Assembly: GCA_026398575.1 (NCBI GenBank)
Contig: JAPLSP010000105.1
Location: forward strand, 1-35,526
Direction: 5' to 3'
Origin: Candidatus Sumerlaeota bacterium
Lineage (GTDB): Bacteria; Sumerlaeota; Sumerlaeia; JADFCT01
Length of the DNA stretch: 35,526 bases
Positions 9,401 to 24,400 of this stretch are shown in pieces. The translations under genes were made by a program, and so were the position numbers. The stretch's first letter is position 1. Each line of letters begins with the position of its first letter. The notes beneath the pieces are model-generated. The model had not been told where the DNA came from. It ran no database searches and worked only from the letters and a program-made list of their open reading frames with translations.

Positions 9401-12400
9401 CGTCCTTGCGATAATAGAGCTGCACGTCGCGCAGGCCGCTCTCGCCGTCGCCCGCGACATAAGCCACATCCAGAAGCGACGTGGTGATAAAGTCAGGCAG
9501 GCCAACGACCTGTGACATCGGCGACGTGAGATCGGCGGGCGGCTCAAAGGCGGCGGACGCCTCATAAGCGCCGATGTCCGCCAGACCGTCGGCGCCGGGG
9601 CGCGCCGCGCTTTCGATATCGAACGCAGGAGCGCTTGTTACCAGCGCGCGGTCGAGCGCCGTTGAGCCATTCATCAGATGGAAATCCATAACCTGATATG
9701 ACACGCCGGCGGAAATCCAGGAGCTGTTGTCTGCCACGGAAATGATCGCCGTGCTGGTGTTGTCCACGATCAGAATCCGATAACCGGAATAGCTGTCCAT
9801 GTTTGCGCCGAGGAAGCGGCCTTTCAGCGATCCGGCGGCAAAACTGCGGCTGCTGTCGAACAGGTAGAGGCGGTCGGACAGCGCATCGTAGATCGGCGCA
9901 TCCGACCAGGTACCAGTGGTCGCGCCTGCATTGTCCATGGCGAATAATGGATCGCCCGTGACGTTGCGCTCAGCGCCGTCCACGTAGGCGTTGATATCCA
10001 CGGCGCCCGTATGAACGACGATGCCGATGGAAGGCACATAGTTCGCATAGTCGCCGGCGCCGTTGCCGAAGAAGAGATTATACCCGGTGTACGGGGTCAT
10101 GGGCGTGTCGTATTCGTATATCGCATAGCTGGAGTTGCGATCGAAAATATTGTTCACAATCGCCGGATTCGAGCTCCAGAGCAGGATGCCGCTACCCGTG
10201 CCGCTGTTGCAGAAGTTGCGGCTGAAGGTGTTGTTGACGATGGTTGGATTGGAGTAGTAGCATTGAATCGCGCCGCCTATGCCTGCCGCGCCATTGCCGG
10301 TGAAGACGCAATTCGCGATTTCCGGATTGCTGTTGGAATAGCAATATACGCCGCCGCCGTCGGAGCTGGTCCAGTTGCCGCCGATGAGACAGTTGGTCAG
10401 ACTGCCGCCGGAATCTGTGTGGAAGAGAACGCCGCCGCCGCCGCCTGCTGAATTATTGGCGATCGTGCAGCTGGTGATGATTGCGCTGGCGGAATACAGG
10501 AAAATGCCGCCGCCGTTGGAAGCGGCGGAATTATTGCGAATGACGCAATTGGAAACAACGGCGGAAGTGTCTGTGTAAAGAAGCAAAACGCCGCCGCCAT
10601 AGCTGTCCCATGATCCGCCGTTGGCGTTGGCATTCGCGAGGGTGAAGCCATCGAGCGTGACCGTGGTGACGCTGTTCATGGTGACGGCGTGATAGCGTCC
10701 GGTCGCGTCCAGGATCGTTTCATTGGCCTTCACATCGCGTTGCGTGAGCGAAGTCTGGCCGCTCGCGAAGCCGCCGTAGATCGAAAGGCCGCTGAAGAAG
10801 GCGATGCTCTCAGGATAGGTTCCGCGCGCCACCCAGATTTCAGTCTTGTTATATGCCTGCGCCACGCTCAACGCTTGGGCGATGGTATGCAGCGCATTGG
10901 CCCAGCTGGCGCCGGTTTGCGCGCCCGCCGAATTCAGGTCCACATAAACGCGCGACGCTGCGAATGCCGTCACGATCAGGACGCTGCCGTCCGGCGTGGC
11001 GGGCGCGTCTTCGACGTTGCCCGCGTAATCGCGCGCGCGCGTATAGAACTCATAGAAGCCGTCGCCGCCCACTGTGCGCGCGTCAAACGGGATGGGGCTG
11101 GCCGTGGACGGTCCGCCATACGTTGTCCAGGCGCCGCCATCTTTGCGATAATAGACTTGTGTGTCGCGCAGGCCGCTCTCGCTGTCGCCTGCGACATAAG
11201 TCACATTCAGAAGCGACGTGGTGATAAAGTCGGGCAGACCGACGACCTGTGACATGGGCGGGGTGTTGTCCGCAGGCGGCGCATAAGCAGAGGGCGCCTC
11301 GTAGGCGCCGATGTCCGCCAAGGCGTCGCTGCCGGGCCGTGGCGCGCTTTCGATGTCGAACAGGGGCGCGCTCGTGACTAGCGCGCGGTCAAGCGCCATC
11401 GAACCGTCCGTTAGATGGAAATCCATGAGTTGGTACGTCACGCCGGCAGGAATCCAGGAGCTGTTGTCTCCAATACCGATGATCGCCGTACTGGTATTGT
11501 CCACGATCAGGATACGATAATAAGGATAGCTGTCCATATTCGCGCCGATGAAGAGGCCTTTGAGCGAGCCATCAGGGAAGCTGCGCGCGCTGTCGAGCAT
11601 GTGCATGCGGTTGGTTGCAGGATCGAATACCGCCGCGTCGGACCACGTTCCGGTAGTCGCGCCGGCGCCGTCCATGGCGAACATCGGATCGCCTGTGACG
11701 TTGCGCTCGGCGCCGTCCACATAGGCATTGATGTCCGCGCCGCCCGTGTAACCGGTTGCGCCGACCGAGGGCACGTAGTTCGCATAGTCGCCGCTGGCGT
11801 TGCCATGAAAGAGATTATATCCGATGTGCGTCGCCATGGGCGTATCGTATTCATAAATCGCATAGCCGGAGTTGTGATCGAAAATGTTGTTTACAAACGT
11901 CGGATTCGAGCTCCAAAGCAGGATTCCGCCGGAATCGCCGTTGCAGAAGTTGCGACTGATCGTGTTGTTGACGAGGGTTGGATTGGAATAATAGAACCGC
12001 ATCGCGCCGCCCCAGCTTTGGCAGCCATTTCCAGTGAAAACGCAGTTTGCGATTTCCGGATTGCTGTTGGAGTAGCAATAGACGCCGCCGCCGTCGGGAT
12101 TAGCCCAGTTGCCGCCGATGATGCAATTGATCAGCTGCCCGCCGGAATTCGTATCATAGAAAACGCCGCCGCCGTAGCCGGCCGAATTGGCGGCGATTGT
12201 GCAGCTGCTGATGACCGCATTTGCGGAATACAGATAAATCCCTCCGCCGTAACTGCTGGCATTGTTGCAGCGGATGATACAATTCGAAATGGTGGCGGAA
12301 ACATCCGTGCCATAAAGGAATACGCCGCCGCCATAGGTCTCCCATGATCCACCGCCATTGGCGTTGGCGTTCGTGATCGTAAAACCGTCGAGCGTGACGG

Positions 12401-15400
12401 TGGTGACGCTGCTCATGGCGACAGCGTGATAGCGGCCGGTCGCGTCCAGGATCGTTTCATTGGCCTTCACGTCGCGCTGCGCCGGCGACGTTTCGCCGCC
12501 CGCGAAACCGCCATAGACCGACAGCCCGCTGAAGAAAGCGATGCTCTCAGGATAGGCGCCGCGCGCCACCCAGATTTCATTGACGGAGTACGCCTGGGCC
12601 ACGCTGAGCGCATGGTGAATGGAATTCAGCGCGTTGGCCCAGCTGTCGCCGGTTTGGACGCCCGTCGTTGCCTGATCCACATAAACGCGCTGGGCTGTAA
12701 ACGTCGTTATGACCAGAACGCTGTCATCCGCGACTTCGGGCGCCGCCTCGACGTTGCCCGCGTTGTCCGTGGCGATGGTATAGAATTCATAGAAGCCGTC
12801 GCCGCCAGTACCGCCCGTATCGAACGTGATCGGGCTGGCGGTGAAGGCGCCGCCGTACTGGGTCCATGAACCCGCGCTGTCCTTGAGATAGAAGAGCTGG
12901 ACGTCGCGCATGCCGCTGGCGTCGTCGCCGGCGACGTATGTGACGGATACAATCGCCGTTGTCAGGAAGTCGGGCAACCCGCGCACTTCGGAGGAAGGCG
13001 AAGTCACGTCGTCGGGCGGCTGCCACGCGGCGGTCGCCTCATAAGCGCCGATGTCGAACAGACCATCCGCGCCCGGGCGCACGGCGCCCTCGATATCGCA
13101 CAAGGGCGCTCCCACGCTCGTTCCGCGGTCCAGCGCTGCCGAACCGCTTGTCAGGTGATAATCCATCAGCCGCCATGGATCGCCATTGTTAGCCCAATCC
13201 GTGGAGTCATAAGGAATGAATATGCGGGTGGCGTCGTTATCGAGAATCAGAATTTCGTAGTTATAAATGGCCTCGTCGGCGCGGATCATGCGGCCTTTGA
13301 GCGCTCCCGTGGTGAAATTCTGCGCGCTGTCGGTCAAGGCCGTGCGTTGGAGCATGGGGTCATAAACAGGGTCCGCCGTCCAGACGCCGGTCGTGGCCTG
13401 ATCGCTGTTCATGAAGAAGAGCGGATCGCCTTCGGTGTTGTCGAGCGCTCCGGCGACGTTGAGGTTGATGGGGATGGCGCCGGTGTAAAGAGCTTCGCCT
13501 TGGGGCGTGCTGGCGTAGTAGTCGCCATCCGGATTGTTGAAGAAGAGGCAATGACGCGTTTTCGTCTGGCATGTCGCGTTCGCTTCAAAGATGGCATAGT
13601 AGCTATTTTGAGAAAAGATGCAGTTCGTAAATTCCAGCGCGCAATAGCTGGCCAGATACACGCCGCCGCCGCCGGCATAGCGATAGGTGGAATAGTTGCC
13701 GCTGATGTTGCAGTTCGTTACGATTGCATTGCTGCCGAGGTCAAAATACATCCCCGCTCCGCCGTAATAGGTGACGGTGTTGCCGGCGATCAGGCAGTTG
13801 GTGAACCGGGCATTGGGCGCCGAAATGCAGGCGACGCCGCCACCGGCGTAGCTGGCCCAATTGCCGCTGAGGACGCAACTGGTCACTTCGGCTGAAGCAT
13901 AGTACAGAGCCAATCCTCCATAATACACCGCCCCATTGGCGGAGATGACGCAACTGGTAATTGTGGCGAAGCCGGTTGAGTTGATGTATATGCCGCCGCC
14001 GTAGCCGGAGGAGCTTTGGTTTTGATATATCATGCAATTCAACAATGTGATCGTGGACCCGCTTTCGCCATAAACGCCGGCGCCATGGTTTTGCGTGGTG
14101 TTGCCGCTGATGATGCAACGGACCATCAGAGGATTGGAGTCATAGTTGAATAGCCCGCCGCCATAGCCGCTCGAGTAGTTGCTGCGAATCTCGCAGTCGC
14201 GCAGCTCGGGCGAGGCGCGATCGAAGAAGACGCCGCCGCCGTAGCCGTAGGCGTTAGCCTGGTTGTTGCGGATCACGCAATGGGCGATGATTACCGAGCG
14301 GTCCAGGAAGCGCAAATACAACCCGCCTCCCAGGTAGTCGGGAGACGAATAGCTGCTCGCGTTTCCGCCTGTGACCGTGAAGCCGTCGAACGTGACCGTG
14401 GTGATCGTGTCCATGACCACCACGTGGTAATAGCCCGTCCCATCGAGAATGGTTTCATGCGCCGGGATATCGCGCTCGGACAGCAAAGTTTCGGTTCCAG
14501 CGAATCCGCCGTAAATCGCGTAACCGCTGATAAGGGCGATGGACTCAGGGTAGGTTCCCTGCGCCACCCAGATTTCGCGCAGGTTGAAGGCCTGACCCAC
14601 CCAGAAAGCGTCTTGGAACGTGTGCAGCGGCGTGGCCCAGGATTCACCGGTCTGCGGGCCGGTACTGGCGACATCCATATAAATGCGCGTCCCGGTGAAA
14701 CTGGAGATGACGAGCGTATGATCGTCCGGCGTGGCGGGCGCCGCTTCGACGTTGCCGGCGTTGTCCGTGGCGATGGTGTAGAACTCATAGAAGCCGTTGC
14801 CGCCCGCGCCCGCTGTGTCGAAGGCGATCGGACTGGCGGTGTAATGGAGGCCGACCGTGGTCCATGCGCCGCCGTCCTTGCGATAAACAAGCTCAATATA
14901 GTTTATTCCGGATTCATTGTCTCCCGCCCACCATTGCAGGTTGAGGACCGTCGCGGTCGTGTGCGCGGGCAAGCCGTGCGTCTCGGAGAAAGGCGGCTCG
15001 ACGTCGGGCTTGGACGTATAGGCGGCAGCGGCCTCGTAGGCGCCGATGTCGTACTTGCCGTCGGCCCCGGGACGCGCGGTTCCTTCCATATCGCAGACCG
15101 GCGCGCCGGCGCTTGTCCCGCGATCCAGCGCCACGGAACCATTGGCCAGATGGCAATCGGACAACCTCCAGGAATTCCCATTGCCGACCCAGGAGGTCAC
15201 GTCGCCCCGGATGGAAATTGCCGTGGTCGTGTTGTCCATGATCAGTTGTTCATAAGTATAGCTGGCGTCGTTCGGGCGGATAATGCGCCCCTTGAGGGCG
15301 CCGGGGATGAAGCTCTGGGATGCGTCGAACAGAAGCGTGCGATTGATCGCGCCATCAAAGATCGGATCGGCGGTCCAGGTTCCCGTCGTCGCAGCAGCGG

Positions 15401-18400
15401 AGTCCATCCAGAGCATCGGGGCGCCCGTGACGTTGCCCGAGCAGCCCGCGGCATAGGCGTTGATTTGGGCCGCAGAGATGTAGTTGATCGCTCCGGACGG
15501 GCTGTTGTCGTAGAAATCGCCGGCGGTGTTGTTATAGAACAGGCAGTTGATCAAACGCGAAGCGCCGGCGCCATCGTTTTCATAGACGGCGTAGGTTTGG
15601 TTGCCCTCGAAGAGGCAGTTGGTGAACGCCGTACCCACGGCGCCGTAGCAGAACACGGCGCCGCAATAATAAGAAGTATTATCGCTGAACGTGCAGTTGA
15701 TCACTTGCGGCGAGAAATTGTTGATGTACAAGGCGCTGCCGTAATAGCCGCTATTGCCACTGAGGACGCAGTTGGCGAGCGTCATGGTCGTCTGGTTGCA
15801 GTAAACGCCGCCGCCGCTATTGGCTGAGTTTGCGCTGATAAGGCAGCTGGTGATCTGCACATTGCAGGCGCCGTCGCTATAGAAGCCGCCGCCATAGTAA
15901 TTAGCGGCATAGTTGCCCACAATCGAACAGCTGGTGATGACCGGATTGGCGTTCCAGACGCTGAAGCCGCCGCCATAGTAGGCGCCCACATTGGCGGCAA
16001 TCATACAATTAATAAAGAGAGGCGAGCATCCGACGCACCGGACCGCGCCGCCATAATTGGCGGTGTTATTGATGAATGAGCAGTTGGCAATGGTTATGGA
16101 ATCGCCCGCATACCAGATAAAGGCGCCGCCGCCCTCGTTAACGTTTCCATTTGTGATCGTAAAGCCATCGAGCGTGATCGTGGTGACGCTGTTGATCGTT
16201 ACCACGCTCCCGGCGGCGCCGCCGTCGAGGATGGTTTCGTTGAGCGAGATCGCGCGTTCTGCCAGCGAAGCCTCCGATCCAGCGAAGCCGCCATAAATCC
16301 TCTGGCCGCTGAGCATGGAAATCCGCTCGGCATAGGTCCCGCGCGCCACCCAGATTTCCGGGACGTTGAAATTCTGACAGATGAGCATGGCGTGGGCGAC
16401 AGTATGCACGGCGTCGGTCCACGATTTGCCCGTCTGTTCTCCGGCGGCTGCCTGGTTCACATAAACGCGCGGTCCGGCGAACGACGTGATGACCAGCGTG
16501 CCGTCTTCCGCCGCGGTCTTCGAGGTTTCAACGTTGCCGGCCATGTCGGTGGCGATGGAATAGAATTCATAATAGCCGTCGCCGCCGGTTGCGGCGGTGT
16601 TGAAGGAAACGGGGCTGGCAGTGTAATTGCCGCCATATTGCGTCCAGGCGCCGCCGCCGTGGCGATAATACAAATTCACGTATTGGATATATCCTTCATT
16701 GTCGCCCGCAAAGTAGGTGACATTGAAAGTTGTGGTGGTGACGAAATCCGGCAGACCGGCGACCAGCGAGATCGGCGGGTTTGTATCGGCGGGCGGCTGC
16801 CATGCGGCAGGGGCCTCATAAGCGCCGATGTCGAACAAACCATCGGCGCCGGGGCGCGGCGTTCCCTCGATGTCGCAGGAAGGCGCGCCGGCGCCGGCGC
16901 CGCGATCCAGCGCCGCCGAGCCGTCGGCCAGGCGGTAGTCAATCAACTGATAGACGCTTCCTGCGCCGGCGTAGGCGCTGACGTCGCTTGCCACGAAGAT
17001 ACAGGTGGTCGTGTTGTCCAGGATCAGCGCCTGCAAGGGTTGAGCCGTGTTGCAGTTGATCAGACGTCCGCGCAACGATAAAAGTGCGAAGGTGGTCGCT
17101 GAATCCCACAAGGCCGTCTGCTTGAGCGCGGCGTCATAGACCGGCGCGTCCGTCCAGGTTCCAGTCGTGGCGGCGTCCGTGTCCATGATGAAGAGCGGAT
17201 TGCCCGTGATGTTTCCGGAGCAACCCGGTGAGAACGCATTGATTTGGACGGCGGAGATCCGATTGACGGCGCCCGAAGGTTCGTTGTCATAGAAATCGCC
17301 GCTTGTATTATTCCAGAACAAACAGTTGATCAACCGCGAGGCGCCGTTCGAGGAATCTTCGAAGACGCCGTAATTATTGCCCTCGAAAAGGCAGTTGATG
17401 AACGCCGTCGCGACGGCGCCGCTGCAATAGACGCCATCATTGCCCGCGTTGCGGCTGATCGTGCAATTCACGATTTGCGGCGAGGCGCCAGCATACAGAG
17501 ATATTCCGCCGCCGTTGGGGGCCGAATTGCCGGTGATCAGGCAGTTGATGAGCGAAGCGGAAGTGGCGGAAATTAAGGCGCCGCCGCCGTAATAATAATA
17601 GCAGGTGTTGCCTACAATGACGCTGCTGGTGATGCTGGCATGGGAGGCGTTATCGAGGAAGACGCCGCCGCCGTAGTAGTAAGTTCCATTGGAGACCAGC
17701 ACGCAGCTGGTGATGATCGCGCTTGAAGATTGGCAATATATGCCGCCACCATAGATATCGCCAGTATTCGCGCACAGAGTGGTGTTGGTGATGAGGGGCG
17801 TAGAGCCATAGCAATAAATACCGCCGCCATAATAGCTACTGTAATTGCCGCGAATCATGCAGTTGGCGACCGTGACCGCGCTGCCCGCGTTGCTGATTAA
17901 AACACCGCCGCCGTTAGTTGCCGAGCCGTTGAGCAAGGTCAGACCGTCGAGCGTGACCGTGGTGATGTTGCTGATCGTCACTACGCTGCCAGCCGCGCCG
18001 CCGTCGAGCGTGGTTTCGTTGGCCGTCCAGTTGCGCTCCGCAAGCGCGCTTTCCGTTCCGCTGAATCCGCCGTAAATACTCTGGCCGCTGCGCATGGAAA
18101 TCCGCTCGGGATAGGTTCCGCGCGCGATCCAAATTTCCGGGACGTTGAAATTCTGACAGATGAACATGGCAAGAGCGACGGTATGCACTGCGTCGGCCCA
18201 CGTTTTGCCGTTTTGGACGCCAGACGCCGCCAGGTTCACGTAAACGCGCGGACCCGGGAACGACGAGATGATGAGCGTGCCGTCGTCCGCCACGTCCGGC
18301 GCCGGCTCGACGTTGTCGGCCAGGTCCGTGGCCACCGAGTAGAATTCATAGTAGCCGTCGCCCCCTGTGGTGGAGCTATTGAAGGCGATGGGGCTGGCGG

Positions 18401-21400
18401 TGAAATTGCCGCCGTATTGCGTCCAAACGCCATTGGGCCTGCGATAATACAGGCGCACGTTTTTGATGCCGGTTTCGCCGTCGCCCGCGTAGTAGGGAAC
18501 GCTGACCATCGGCGAGGTGACGATGTCCGGCAGGCCAAAAATCACCGAGAACGGCGGAACCGTGTCGGGCGGAGGCGTATAGGCGGCGGCGCCTTCATGG
18601 GCTCCGATATCGAACAGCCCATCCGCGCCGGGACGCGCCGTGCCTTCGATGTCATTCGCGGGCGCGCCAGCGCTGGTTGCGCGGTCAAGCGCCGCCGAAC
18701 CGGCGGTCAAATGATAATCCGCCAGCCGCCAGCGGTCTCCACTGGCGACCCAGGCCGTTATATCGGAGAGCGCATAAACAACCGTGGTAGTGTTGTCCAT
18801 GATCAGAGTCTCGGCGCTCCAACTGGCATCGTTCCAGCGCAGCAACCGGCCTTTGAGCGATCCCGGGACGAAGTTTTTGGAGCCGTCGGTCAGGACCGTT
18901 TGATTCAGCGCGGCGATGTAAACTGGATTGGCGGTCCACGTTCCCGTCGTCGCCAGCGCGCCGTTCATGAAGAATTTGGGATCGCCGTCGTAGTTGTTTT
19001 GCGCGTTGGGAATCAGGGCGTTGATCATCGAGGCGCTGGTGACTTCAGGGGAAAAGCCGGAAGCCGGATCATAGTAATAGGCGCCATTCGTGTTATTATG
19101 GAAAAGGCAGTTGCGGACGGAGGCATTGGAGACCGCGTATTGCTCGATCCCATGTGGAATATTGCCTTCAAAGATCGTGTTGACAATCTGTGCTGTGGTG
19201 CTATCCAGCAAGAACCCGCCGGCGCTGGAATTGGACTGGTTTCCTGAAACTGTGCAATTCATGAAGCTGGGAGAGCCCTGCCTGAGATAAGCGGCGGCGC
19301 CATAACTGTATGTAAAGCAGCCGGTAATCTGGCAGTTGATGAACGAGGGAGAGCAATAATCGATATAAATACCGCCGCCCCGGTTGTTTGCATGATTGCC
19401 ACTGATGACGCAGCTGGTGACCGTGACGCTCGTGGCGTAGCAGCAGATGCCACCGCCAAAATCGTTTACGAAATTGCGCGCGATGACGCAACTGGTGACA
19501 AACGCAATGCCTGTGCTATCAATAAGCAAAGCGCCGCCGGAGTTCGCCGTGTTCGCTGTGAATTCGCAGTTGAAAATCGAGGCCGCGGCGCCGCCTTGGA
19601 CAGCGATGCCGCCGCCGTAGGTCGCCGAGTTGTTTTGTATCTTGCATCGCTGAATCACCGGCGCGGCGCTTCCCGTGACACATGCAATGCCACCTCCCCA
19701 GTCTCCGCCCGAATTGCCGCTGATGAGACAGTTAATGATGGTATTGGTAGCCCCGGAATTGCGGCACACAATACCACCGCCGTAATCGCTGGCCTGCGCC
19801 CCTGTCAGCGTGAAGCCGTCAATCCGCGCGTTGGAAAGACCGATCATCGTGACCGTGTGATTGGCCCGGCCGCCTTTGAGCGACGTGGAGCTGTCAAGGA
19901 CGGTTTCCCGCGTGAACGGATCGCCGCGCTCCGCCAGGCTGGCTTCGCCGCTCGCGCCGCCGCGGAAGCCGCCGTAGAGCGAAGTAGTGCTGATCATCGC
20001 GATGGATTCGGGATAGACGCCTTGCGCCACCCAGATTTCCGGAACGCTATAGAACTGCGCCACGATCAATCCGCCGGCGCCGGTATGCAGCGCGCGTGTC
20101 CAACTGTCGCCGATCAGCGTGCCGGAGGACTGCTTGTCCACATAGACGCGGGAAGCCGTGAAAGACGTGACGACGGCGGTGTCGTCGTCGGGCGTGGCCG
20201 GCGCCGCTTCCCCGTTGCCCGCGTTGTCGGTGGCGATACTGTAAAATTCATAATAGCCGTCGCCGCCCGTCGAAAGGCTGTTAAAGGAAATCGGGCTGGC
20301 CGTATAGGTTCCCGGATAAAGCGTCCAGGCGCCGCCATTATGGCGATAGAACAGCTGGATGTTCTTCACGCCGCTTGCGCCGTCGGCCGCAAGGTAAGGA
20401 ACCGGGAAAGTCGCTGTGGTTTCCACGTCAGGCAGCCCAACGACCATCGAAACGGGCGCCGTCCCGTCGGGAGGAGGCAGATAGGCGTCCGGCGCCTCGT
20501 CCGGACCGATGTCCACAAGGCCGTCGCCCCCCGGGCGCGGATCGCTATCGAAATCCGTGGCAGGCGCGCCGGCGGCGGCGCCGCGATCCAGCGCCGCCGA
20601 GCCGCTGGTCAGATGATAATCCACCAGCGCATAAGGGGTACTTACGCCTGCATAACCGGTCACATCCCCCGCCACGATGATCATCGTCGTGGTATTGTCG
20701 AAAATCACAGCCTGCGTCTGCGGGTCCGCATTCGGGGCGATCAAACAGTTTCTCAATGCGCCGGTGGTGAAGCTCGCGGCGGCGTCCCACAGCGCCGTCT
20801 GATCGAGCGCGCTGTTATAAGCGGGCGCCAGGGTCCAGGTTCCCGATGTTGAACCACCGGTGTCCATGAGAAACTTCGAATCGCCTTCATGCGTGCCCAG
20901 GGCATTCGCAATGTTCATGTCTATGGCCAAGGCGCCAGTCTGGACGCCGGTTTCCGCGTCGTTATAGTCGCCCTGAGGATTATTGTAGAACAGGCAGTTT
21001 GTGATTGCCACGAAGCATGAAAGGCTTCCATTGTCGCTGACGGCATAGTTGTTGTTCTGTTCAAAGATCGTGTTGAGAATTGTGTGATGAGCCGCGGATG
21101 TGCCCAAAATGCCGCCGCCGCCATAATAACTGATGTAATTATGGCTGATGGCGCAGTTGGTTATGGTCGTGACGACGTCGCCATAAACCGCGCCGCCATA
21201 ATAATAGCCATTGTTGGCGCTGAACACGGTATTCGTCAGGTTGCATCCGCCGCCTGAGCCGTATAGGCCGCCGCCATAATAGGCGAAATTGCCGCTGATC
21301 CGGGAATTGAGCAGCGAAGCGAAGGCGGAACCCGACATCCAAAGTCCGCCGCCCCAGCTGGATGAATTATTCGCGATGGAGCAATTCGTGAACACGGGAG

Positions 21401-24400
21401 TTGCCCCATCGTCAGCGTAAACGCCGCCGCCGTAAGTGCAGGAGTTTAGCGCGATGACGCTGTTGATGACGCTGAGAGAGGAGCTGGTAATGTAAAGACC
21501 GCCGCCATTGCGGCCATAGTTGTTACGGATCATGCACTGCGCAAGCGTCACATTCGCGCCGGCGCGCCGAGCATAAACGCCGCCGCCGCTGCCGTCGGGC
21601 GTGCCGCCGGTACCGTTGGCGTTGCCGCCCCGGATCGTGAAGCCGTCAATGACGGCGCTCGAGATGGAATCCAGCAGGAGCGCGTGTTTGGCGCCGGCCG
21701 CGTCTATGATTGCGGGATATGCCGCCATGTCGCGCTGAACAAGCGCGGTCTCCGTTCCGCGGAAGCCGCCATAAAGCGCGACGCCGTCCTGCATCGTGAC
21801 CATTCCAGCATAAGTCCCTTCGGCCACCCAAACCTCCGGCACACTGAAGGCCTGGGCAATCAGCAGCCCATGATTGATCTTGCGCATGGCGTGCGCCCAA
21901 TCCCCTCCGTTGAGCGGAAAGGTCGAGAACAGATCCACATAAACTTGCGAGGCCGTGAAGCTCGTCACGACGTTAATGCCGGCGTCCGGCCCGGCGTGCG
22001 CAGGCTCGACGTTGCCGTCATTGTCCGTGGCGCGCGAGTAGAACTCATAATAGCCGTCGCCGCCCGTCGAGGCGCTGTTGAAGACGGCAGGACTGGAGGC
22101 GAACGTTCCCGGATACAAGGTCCAGGCGCCGCCGTTCAGGCGGTAGTAGAGTTGGATGTATTGCACCCCGCTGGCGTCGTCCACTGCGAGGAATGGGACA
22201 TCGAAGGCGGCGGTCACGGCCAGTTCGGCGAGATTTCGGACGATTGAAATCGGCGCGCTGGTTTCGTGCGCGGGCGTCCAGGCAGCGGGCGCCTCGTCCA
22301 CGCCGATGTCCACCTTGCCGTCGGCGCCAGGCCGCGCATCGCCGTCCATGTCGTTCGCCGGAGCGCCGGCGATGCAGCCGCGGTCGAGCGCCGCCGAGCC
22401 GCTCGTCAGATGATAATTCATGAATTGATAGACGGTGGTCGCGGTTGAAAAAGCGGTTGCGTCGCCCCAGACGATGATGGCGGTGGTCGTGTTATCTGCC
22501 ACGAGCGCCTGGCGCCGCTGAGTCAGGTTGGGATTGATCAGCTGTCCGCGCAGCGCGCCGGGAACGTAGCTCGCAGCGCTGTTGCACATCGTCGTGCGGC
22601 GCAGCGCCGTATCGTAAACAGGCGCCAGCGTCCATGAGGCCGTCGTCGGCGCAGGGACATTCATGGCGAACAGCGGATCGCCGGTGACGTTGTTCGAGGC
22701 GCCTGGCACATTCCAGTTGATATCGCGCGCGTTGCTATACGTGACATATCCCGCCGAAGTCCGCCTCCGATAATCGCCGATGGGATTATTATAAAAAAGG
22801 CAATAACGCGCTTGAACCGCCTCGTTTATCGAATATTCATAGATCGCATATCGCGGACAATTTTCGAATAGCGTGTTCGTGCAGATGGGCGAGGAATAGA
22901 CCGAATACAGGCCGGCGCCATTTGCCGAGGGGATTATCAGATGGTTGCTGCTGATCGTACAGTTGAGAAATCCAGGCGAGGAATAATAGGAATAGATTCC
23001 GCCGCCGTTGCTGGAACGCGCGGCGTTGCCGCTGATGATGCTATTGACGATCGAGGCAGAGTAGGTGTCATTGAAATATAAGCCGCCGCCCGCGCTGCCG
23101 ATATTGCCGCTGATAACGCAGCTGGTGATGACCGGTTCGCAATAATAGTAAGAATAAATGCCGCCCCCTACACCGGTGGATTGATTGCCGCAGATCAAGC
23201 TGTCCGAGATGGACGGATAGGAGTAATCGAGCACTGCGCCGCCGCCGGCGGTCGCGGAAACATTGGCGAGGATCTGGCATTGCGAGAGAACGGGCGCGCC
23301 GGAATAGATATAGAGCCCGCCGCCCCAATTGGAAGTGCGGTTTCCCCAGATGGAGCAATTCGTGATCGTAGGATAGGACGATTCACAATAAATGCCGCCG
23401 CCATAAGATGAAACGTTGCTTGTGATTGCGCAATTGGCAATCGTTACGTTGGCGCCGGCGCGGGAGAGATAAACGCCTCCGCTGTAGGACGCGCTGAGGC
23501 CGTCGGTGATGGTGAAGCCATCCACGCCGCAATTATCGGCCGCGGTGATTCCCACGACCGGCCCGCTCGTTGTTCCGCCGCTGAGGATCGTTGGATTGGC
23601 GCTGACATTGCGTTGCGAGAAGGCGCTTTCTGTTCCGGCAAATCCGCCGACCAGATGCGCGCCGCTGGGGAGCGTGAGGACTTCGGTATATTTTCCTTTC
23701 GCCGCCCAAACGTAATGCGCCGAAGTTGTGGCGTTGATGGCGGCCTGAATTGTCTTTTTGGCCGCGCCCCATGAGAGCCCGTCGCCGCTATCATCAATCC
23801 GCGCGGCGTTGGCATAATATACCGGCTGCGCCGTCAGGCGCGCGCGGAAAACCTGCGACGCGCCGGAGCTGGCGTTTGCGAAAATATAGGTGAAATCATA
23901 CGCCCCGGCGGCCAGCGAGTTCGCCGCCGCCGTCAGCGAGACCGTCAGCGTTGTCGAAGCGCCGGCGCCGAGCGTTCCCGAGGCTTTCGAGATCGAACAC
24001 AGAGAAGACGTGGTCGCCGCCCAGTTCAGCGCCGTCGTCGAAGCATTCGCAAGCGTATAGACGATGGAGGCGGGAGCGAAGGGGCCGCCTTTGGGGCCGG
24101 AGGGATTCCAGGCTGTCGCCGGCAGGACCACCAAGGCATCGGCGCGGTCGCCCGTCACCGCTACGTCGTCAATATTCCAGCCGGGGTAGCCCCAGGCATT
24201 TTGAACGGGGCCCATGCCCCAGCGGACAAAAACGGTTGGCTGTCCGTCGGCGACGGCGGAGAGATCATAGCTGACCAGTGTCCAATCCCCATCCACAATT
24301 TCTCCGGCGCCGGCGTTGGCCCAGATGTCCACCCATGTAACGCCGTCGCGGCTGGCTTGAATGCTGGCGCTGGCAAGCGTGTCAACCTCGACGATCAGCA

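Noticed and set aside
3934..24274. Many open frames of 70-515 codons on the plus strand within the giant gene
   Set aside because: They recur with the period of the repeats and mirror the giant protein's codons; the giant frame alone has a signal peptide, domain structure and ribosome binding site.
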